A program made the translations under genes and the position numbers. Under the pieces are notes generated by a model that had not been told where the DNA came from, made no database searches, and saw only the letters and a list, made by a program, of their open reading frames with translations. From CAZRHR01 sp964578885 (GTDB taxonomy: Bacteria > Bacteroidota > Bacteroidia > CAIKAF01), in the NCBI GenBank assembly GCA_964578885.1, contig CAZOEO010000002.1, forward strand, positions 124,001 to 188,000: DNA of 64,000 bases, written 5' to 3'. This document shows, piece after piece, positions 61,088 through 64,000 of the stretch (positions within the stretch are counted from its first letter, which is position 1; each line of letters starts with the position of its first letter).

Positions 61088-63490
61088 TTATTGAACCAAA
61101 ATCCGCAGGGTGGCAGTTTGGTCGCCTTGCGTTACATGCATGAAGTAAACGCCTTTAGCGTAGGTGTTCATTTGTTTGGTGAAAGAGCCGGTTACCGAGA
61201 AGGTATCCATCAATCTTCCTTGTACATCCATGATGGATACGCTGGCTTGATTCCAGCTTGCAGGTAATTGAACGTTCAATTCACCTTGCGTTGGGTTAGG
61301 ACCGAATACCAAACCAAGTGATTGGGCGTCGGCAAAACCTAAGCAGTTTACAACCATCAGGTCGTCAGTAGCTGTTCCGGTACAACCATTGTTATCCACA
61401 AAGGTGTAAGTAATGGTGTAATTGCCGGGGTTGGTGTTTGGATCGAAAGAAGTTCCGGAAACGCCGGTTCCGGAGAACACGCCATTCGCAGGACTGGCAC
61501 CGGCCAAAGTAACCAAGCCATTGGTGGTACATACAGAGTCGATACCCAGGTCAAAGGTAACGGTAGGTAATGGGTTTACGGTAATGGTTACAGTAGCCGT
61601 ATCAGAACATCCATTGCTTCCGGTTCCAATTACCATGTAGGAGTCGGTTCCGGCAGGAGTAAAGGCGACTCCATCCTGTACGTTGTTGTTCCAAACGAGG
61701 TTAGGTGCGCCTGAAGCGGTCAGCGTTACGCTGCTTCCTTGACAGATGCTGTTGCTGCTGGATTGAATAGCCAATACAGGTGCTGGATTAACGGTTGGTG
61801 TTACAGAAACGGTGTCTGTACAACCATCTGTTCCATATCCAATTACAGTGTAGGTGAGAGGTTGAACGGCGAAAGGTACACCATTCTGCACTCCATTGTC
61901 CCAAGTGTAAGTAGAGGCTCCAGAGGCGGTTAGGGTTAAATTGTCGCCTTCACAAATGGTGGTTGCAGATTGTGTAACAGATACCGTTGGGCTGGTTCCA
62001 ACAGGAATGGTTACAGCTGCCGTGTTAGAACAGTTGTTCTGATCTGTACCCGTTACCGTGTAAGTCAGGGTAGAAGAGGGGGTAAAGGCCACGCCGTTTT
62101 GTACGCCATTGTCCCATGATAGATTCGGCGCACCGGCAGCCGTCAGGGTGACGGGAACACCATCACATGCTGTAGTTGGAGATGCGTTAACCGTTACGTT
62201 AGGAAGAGGATTTACTGTTACGTCTACAGGAGCGGAAGTAATGGTACAACCAGATGCTAATGTATTAGACACTGTGTAAGAACCGGAAGCGTTTACTGTG
62301 ATAGTGTTTCCGGTAGCATTGTTGCTCCAGGTGTTATTGATAGCCGAACTGCTCACCAACTGAACCGAGTCGCCCTGACAAAAGTTGGTTGGTCCGTTTG
62401 CTGTGGCAATTACGGTGTTTGAAACAGCAAAAGTTACATTATAGTTTTCCAAACCGCTGCCGCAAGTTAATCCGGCCATGAATGTTGGTAAAATCGCTGC
62501 GGAATAGGTTCCGGCTGTGGCATAGGTATGCGTTACGGTTACCGTTTGGCAAGGATTGGTTTCAGCAGAGGCGAAAATGCCCAGGTTTGCACAATCACCG
62601 TTGGTTAGAGCCGCAAGTGCGGGGAAACGAGCCTGAATGGTCATGGTAACCGTGGCAGGTGCATTCAGGGTGAAACGGAACCAGTCGGTGTCTCTGGTGG
62701 AACCTGTTATGTTGACAGTACCGGTGTAGGTAGTGGTACAACCTGGTGCTAAATCCATATATACTGGCGTAGATGCATTACAACCTCCATTGCTATTTTG
62801 ACCGCAAGCTTCTGTTTCGGCAATGGCGCCCGGGGCTGGTGTAACCGAACAGCTGGGTGTGTAAACGACTTCATCTAATCCGATGTAGTCTGAGTTGTTT
62901 CCATTGGGTCCTCCACCGGTTACAAAATAGCGAAAAGCGAAACGGCCGGTTTGTGGTGCAGATAAACCTGAAATCACCACGGCGAATTTCGTCCAGGTGG
63001 TTGGATAGTTAGTTGCTCCAGCCTGTAAGTTTGGGTTAATGGTTAACAACACATTGGTAAAATCACCTACTGAAGTTTCTGTGTTTCCTGTGTTGCTGCT
63101 TGATCCCATGGTGCTCATTCGTACTTCAAGACGATCGGGAAATGACGCATTGGCAGCCGTTCTGGTGTAAAACGTAAGGATACCACCATTTTCAAGGGTT
63201 ACCACAGGTGTAACTAACCATGAAGAAATGGTACCTGTACCGGCCGTAGACTGAAAGTTGGCGGCTATATACTGATTTGAAACATTATCCGTAGACATGA
63301 AAACAGAGCCATCTCCTTGGAACCAGCCCGTCGTATTCGTTCCTAAGGGTTGACTTTGGTTAGAAATAACCCATCCAGCTGAAGTAAGTCCGGGGACATT
63401 GACAAAGCTTTCATTTAAGCCCTGCGCTCCCAATGTACCGAACATTCCAGCCGCGATAACGGACAAACAAAATTTGTACAAGTTTTTCAT
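61088..63490 (-). CDS. T9SS type A surface protein with choice-of-anchor J domain
   Basis: An 800-residue exported protein with signal peptide ~1-22 (TLGAQG). A choice-of-anchor J (jelly-roll) domain covers ~25-215 (SFVNVPGLTSAGWV, then YIGLDEVVYTPSC). A pre-peptidase-like C-terminal domain follows (~225-355, TDWFRFTLNAPATVTM). Four to five Ig-like repeats of ~70 residues come next, each near GDxVTLTASGAxxLxW, NGVxFTP and SYTVTGT. The end is a T9SS type A domain (VFGPNPTQGELNV to a basic tail). The domain set is common in adhesins and protease-associated surface proteins; the function is not known. Confidence 0.85.
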   Translation of the reverse strand: MKNLYKFCLSVIAAGMFGTLGAQGLNESFVNVPGLTSAGWVISNQSQPLGTNTTGWFQGDGSVFMSTDNVSNQYIAANFQSTAGTGTISSWLVTPVVTLENGGILTFYTRTAANASFPDRLEVRMSTMGSSSNTGNTETSVGDFTNVLLTINPNLQAGATNYPTTWTKFAVVISGLSAPQTGRFAFRYFVTGGGPNGNNSDYIGLDEVVYTPSCSVTPAPGAIAETEACGQNSNGGCNASTPVYMDLAPGCTTTYTGTVNITGSTRDTDWFRFTLNAPATVTMTIQARFPALAALTNGDCANLGIFASAETNPCQTVTVTHTYATAGTYSAAILPTFMAGLTCGSGLENYNVTFAVSNTVIATANGPTNFCQGDSVQLVSSSAINNTWSNNATGNTITVNASGSYTVSNTLASGCTITSAPVDVTVNPLPNVTVNASPTTACDGVPVTLTAAGAPNLSWDNGVQNGVAFTPSSTLTYTVTGTDQNNCSNTAAVTIPVGTSPTVSVTQSATTICEGDNLTLTASGASTYTWDNGVQNGVPFAVQPLTYTVIGYGTDGCTDTVSVTPTVNPAPVLAIQSSSNSICQGSSVTLTASGAPNLVWNNNVQDGVAFTPAGTDSYMVIGTGSNGCSDTATVTITVNPLPTVTFDLGIDSVCTTNGLVTLAGASPANGVFSGTGVSGTSFDPNTNPGNYTITYTFVDNNGCTGTATDDLMVVNCLGFADAQSLGLVFGPNPTQGELNVQLPASWNQASVSIMDVQGRLMDTFSVTGSFTKQMNTYAKGVYFMHVTQGDQTATLRILVQ

Positions 63491-63519
63491 AATGAAGGCG
63501 TTTCATTGTTAATATTTCA

Positions 63520-63527
63520 CAAATATA
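63520..63527 (-). promoter_or_regulatory. -7 promoter element of the T9SS gene at 63490
   Basis: On the minus strand TATATTTG lies 29 bases before the ATG at 63490, giving a short leader. Confidence 0.45.
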
Positions 63528-63590
63528 ATACTTTGCCGCGTTTGGAGTATGTTTTAGAGGTTTTAAAATATGCGTAAATGGATAAAAAAA

Positions 63591-63614
63591 AGCAGACTTC
63601 TTACGAAGTCTGCT
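63591..63614 (-). terminator. Terminator after rpmH
   Basis: A 10-bp perfect stem (63591-63600 with 63605-63614), loop TTAC, is followed on the minus strand by a run of T at 63584-63590. It lies 33 bp after the rpmH stop. Confidence 0.85.
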
Positions 63615-63646
63615 TTCAAAAATTTTCCTAAAATATAGGGTGAAAA

Positions 63647-63808
63647 CTATTTCTTTGGATAGTATTCGTCGGAAACCGTTAGCTTGTGGCGACCTCTGCG
63701 ACGACGCGCAGCCAGAACTCTACGCCCGTTTGCTGTGGCCATACGGTTACGGAAACCGTGTTTGTTTCTCCGCTTACGAATGGAAGGCTGGAAGGTTCTT
63801 TTAGACAT
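63647..63808 (-). CDS. rpmH: Ribosomal protein L34
   Basis: A 53-residue, very basic large-subunit ribosomal protein. The N terminus MSKRTFQPS and the RKRRNKHGFRNRM, NGRRVLAARRRRGR core are diagnostic. The C-terminal extension HKLTVSDEYYPKK makes it a little longer than the ~44-residue proteobacterial form, as usual in Bacteroidota. The ATG at 63808 follows a leader of about 54 bases from a full consensus promoter. The gene is too short to stand out as an open frame but the match is clear. dnaA and rnpA, neighbours of rpmH in many bacteria, are not seen. Confidence 0.97.
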   Translation of the reverse strand: MSKRTFQPSIRKRRNKHGFRNRMATANGRRVLAARRRRGRHKLTVSDEYYPKK

Positions 63809-63867
63809 CGCTCACTCGTTTTATCTGTTTTTCAAAAAATTATTTTATCCTTTTTCCAAAGGGATTG

Positions 63868-63898
63868 CAAAAGTAAGGATTTAATTTTTTCTCCCAAA
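63868..63898 (-). promoter_or_regulatory. rpmH promoter, full Bacteroidota consensus
   Basis: On the minus strand TTTG (63898-63895), a 19-base spacer and TACTTTTG (63875-63868) match both consensus elements exactly. It is the best promoter in the window, as expected for a ribosomal protein gene. Confidence 0.8.
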
Positions 63899-63933
63899 TT
63901 TTTTTCAACATGATTTTGTAAAAACTTGGACAA

Positions 63934-64000
63934 TTAGCTGGATTTGCGACGTTGAGCACGCTCATACACAAACAAATTGGCCACCACTCCGCCTACAATC
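63934..64000 (-). CDS. C-terminal end of an unidentified gene
   Basis: The last 21 codons of a gene entering from the right edge read IVGGVVANLFVYERAQRRKSS and stop at 63934. A hydrophobic, glycine-containing segment followed by a basic tail suggests a C-terminal membrane anchor with a cytoplasmic end. The family cannot be named from this fragment. It lies just upstream of the rpmH promoter. Confidence 0.45.
   Translation of the reverse strand, partial: IVGGVVANLFVYERAQRRKSS

Noticed and set aside
1..64000. Possible tRNA, CRISPR, insertion sequence or prophage genes.
   Set aside because: Intergenic regions were read on both strands; no cloverleaf, spaced repeats, transposase or phage structural gene was seen.

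Overview
The window is a chromosomal stretch of a member of the Bacteroidota. Evidence: several proteins end in type IX secretion (T9SS) sorting domains (type A and type B), promoters match the Bacteroidota -33/-7 signature (TTTG, TAnnTTTG), and the gene families (S46 dipeptidyl-peptidase, AMP nucleosidase, DUF6132, propeller-type sensor kinases) are typical of the phylum. The lineage below phylum cannot be fixed from sequence reading; Flavobacteriia-, Saprospiria- or Cytophagia-like relatives all fit. No rRNA, tRNA, CRISPR array, insertion sequence or prophage was seen.

Layout. 1-9.3 kb: porin fragment, metG, recQ, a DPP-IV-like peptidase with AMP nucleosidase (all minus), then an M28 peptidase and a queuosine-precursor transporter (plus). 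10.5-14.1 kb: large T9SS surface protein. 14.2-16.3 kb: divergent XRE-S24 (LexA/CI-like) repressor and DNA polymerase IV. 16.4-23 kb: galE, envC-like, LysR regulator, pheT. 23.1-28.2 kb: plus-strand operon of dicarboxylate symporter, esterase, penicillin acylase-type hydrolase and a small membrane protein. 28.2-32.9 kb: minus-strand operon of three paralogous secreted glycine-rich proteins with an ALK/LTK-type glycine-rich domain, the middle one frameshifted. 33-36.9 kb: MFS pump, polyprenol-phosphate mannosyltransferase, SPOR protein, nadD, gmhA. 37.2-40.8 kb: two T9SS proteins, one a trypsin-fold lysyl-endopeptidase-like protease. 40.8-42.8 kb: decayed region with a T9SS-domain remnant, an unidentified open frame and a truncated TPR gene. 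42.8-49.6 kb: fourth ALK-type paralogue, T9SS type B protein, waaA/kdtA, an outer membrane protein and a lipoprotein. 49.7-57.7 kb: S46 peptidase, apaG, a kinase/regulator pair and a propeller sensor kinase. 57.8-61 kb: rhodanese-thioredoxin lipoprotein, DUF6132 protein, ECF sigma with an anti-sigma-like partner, and a Kazal lipoprotein. 61-64 kb: T9SS protein, rpmH and a gene end.

How it fits together. Four predicted exported peptidases (S9, M28, S46, S1-like) suggest growth on protein or peptides. Many surface proteins point to T9SS export, although no T9SS machinery gene is in the window. At least seven start codons sit 4-5 bases after a TAnnTTTG box, so their transcripts are probably leaderless. 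The most interesting items are the ALK-type glycine-rich gene family, the leaderless promoter pattern, a perfect palindrome in the symporter promoter, and the Kazal/sigma/anti-sigma cluster.
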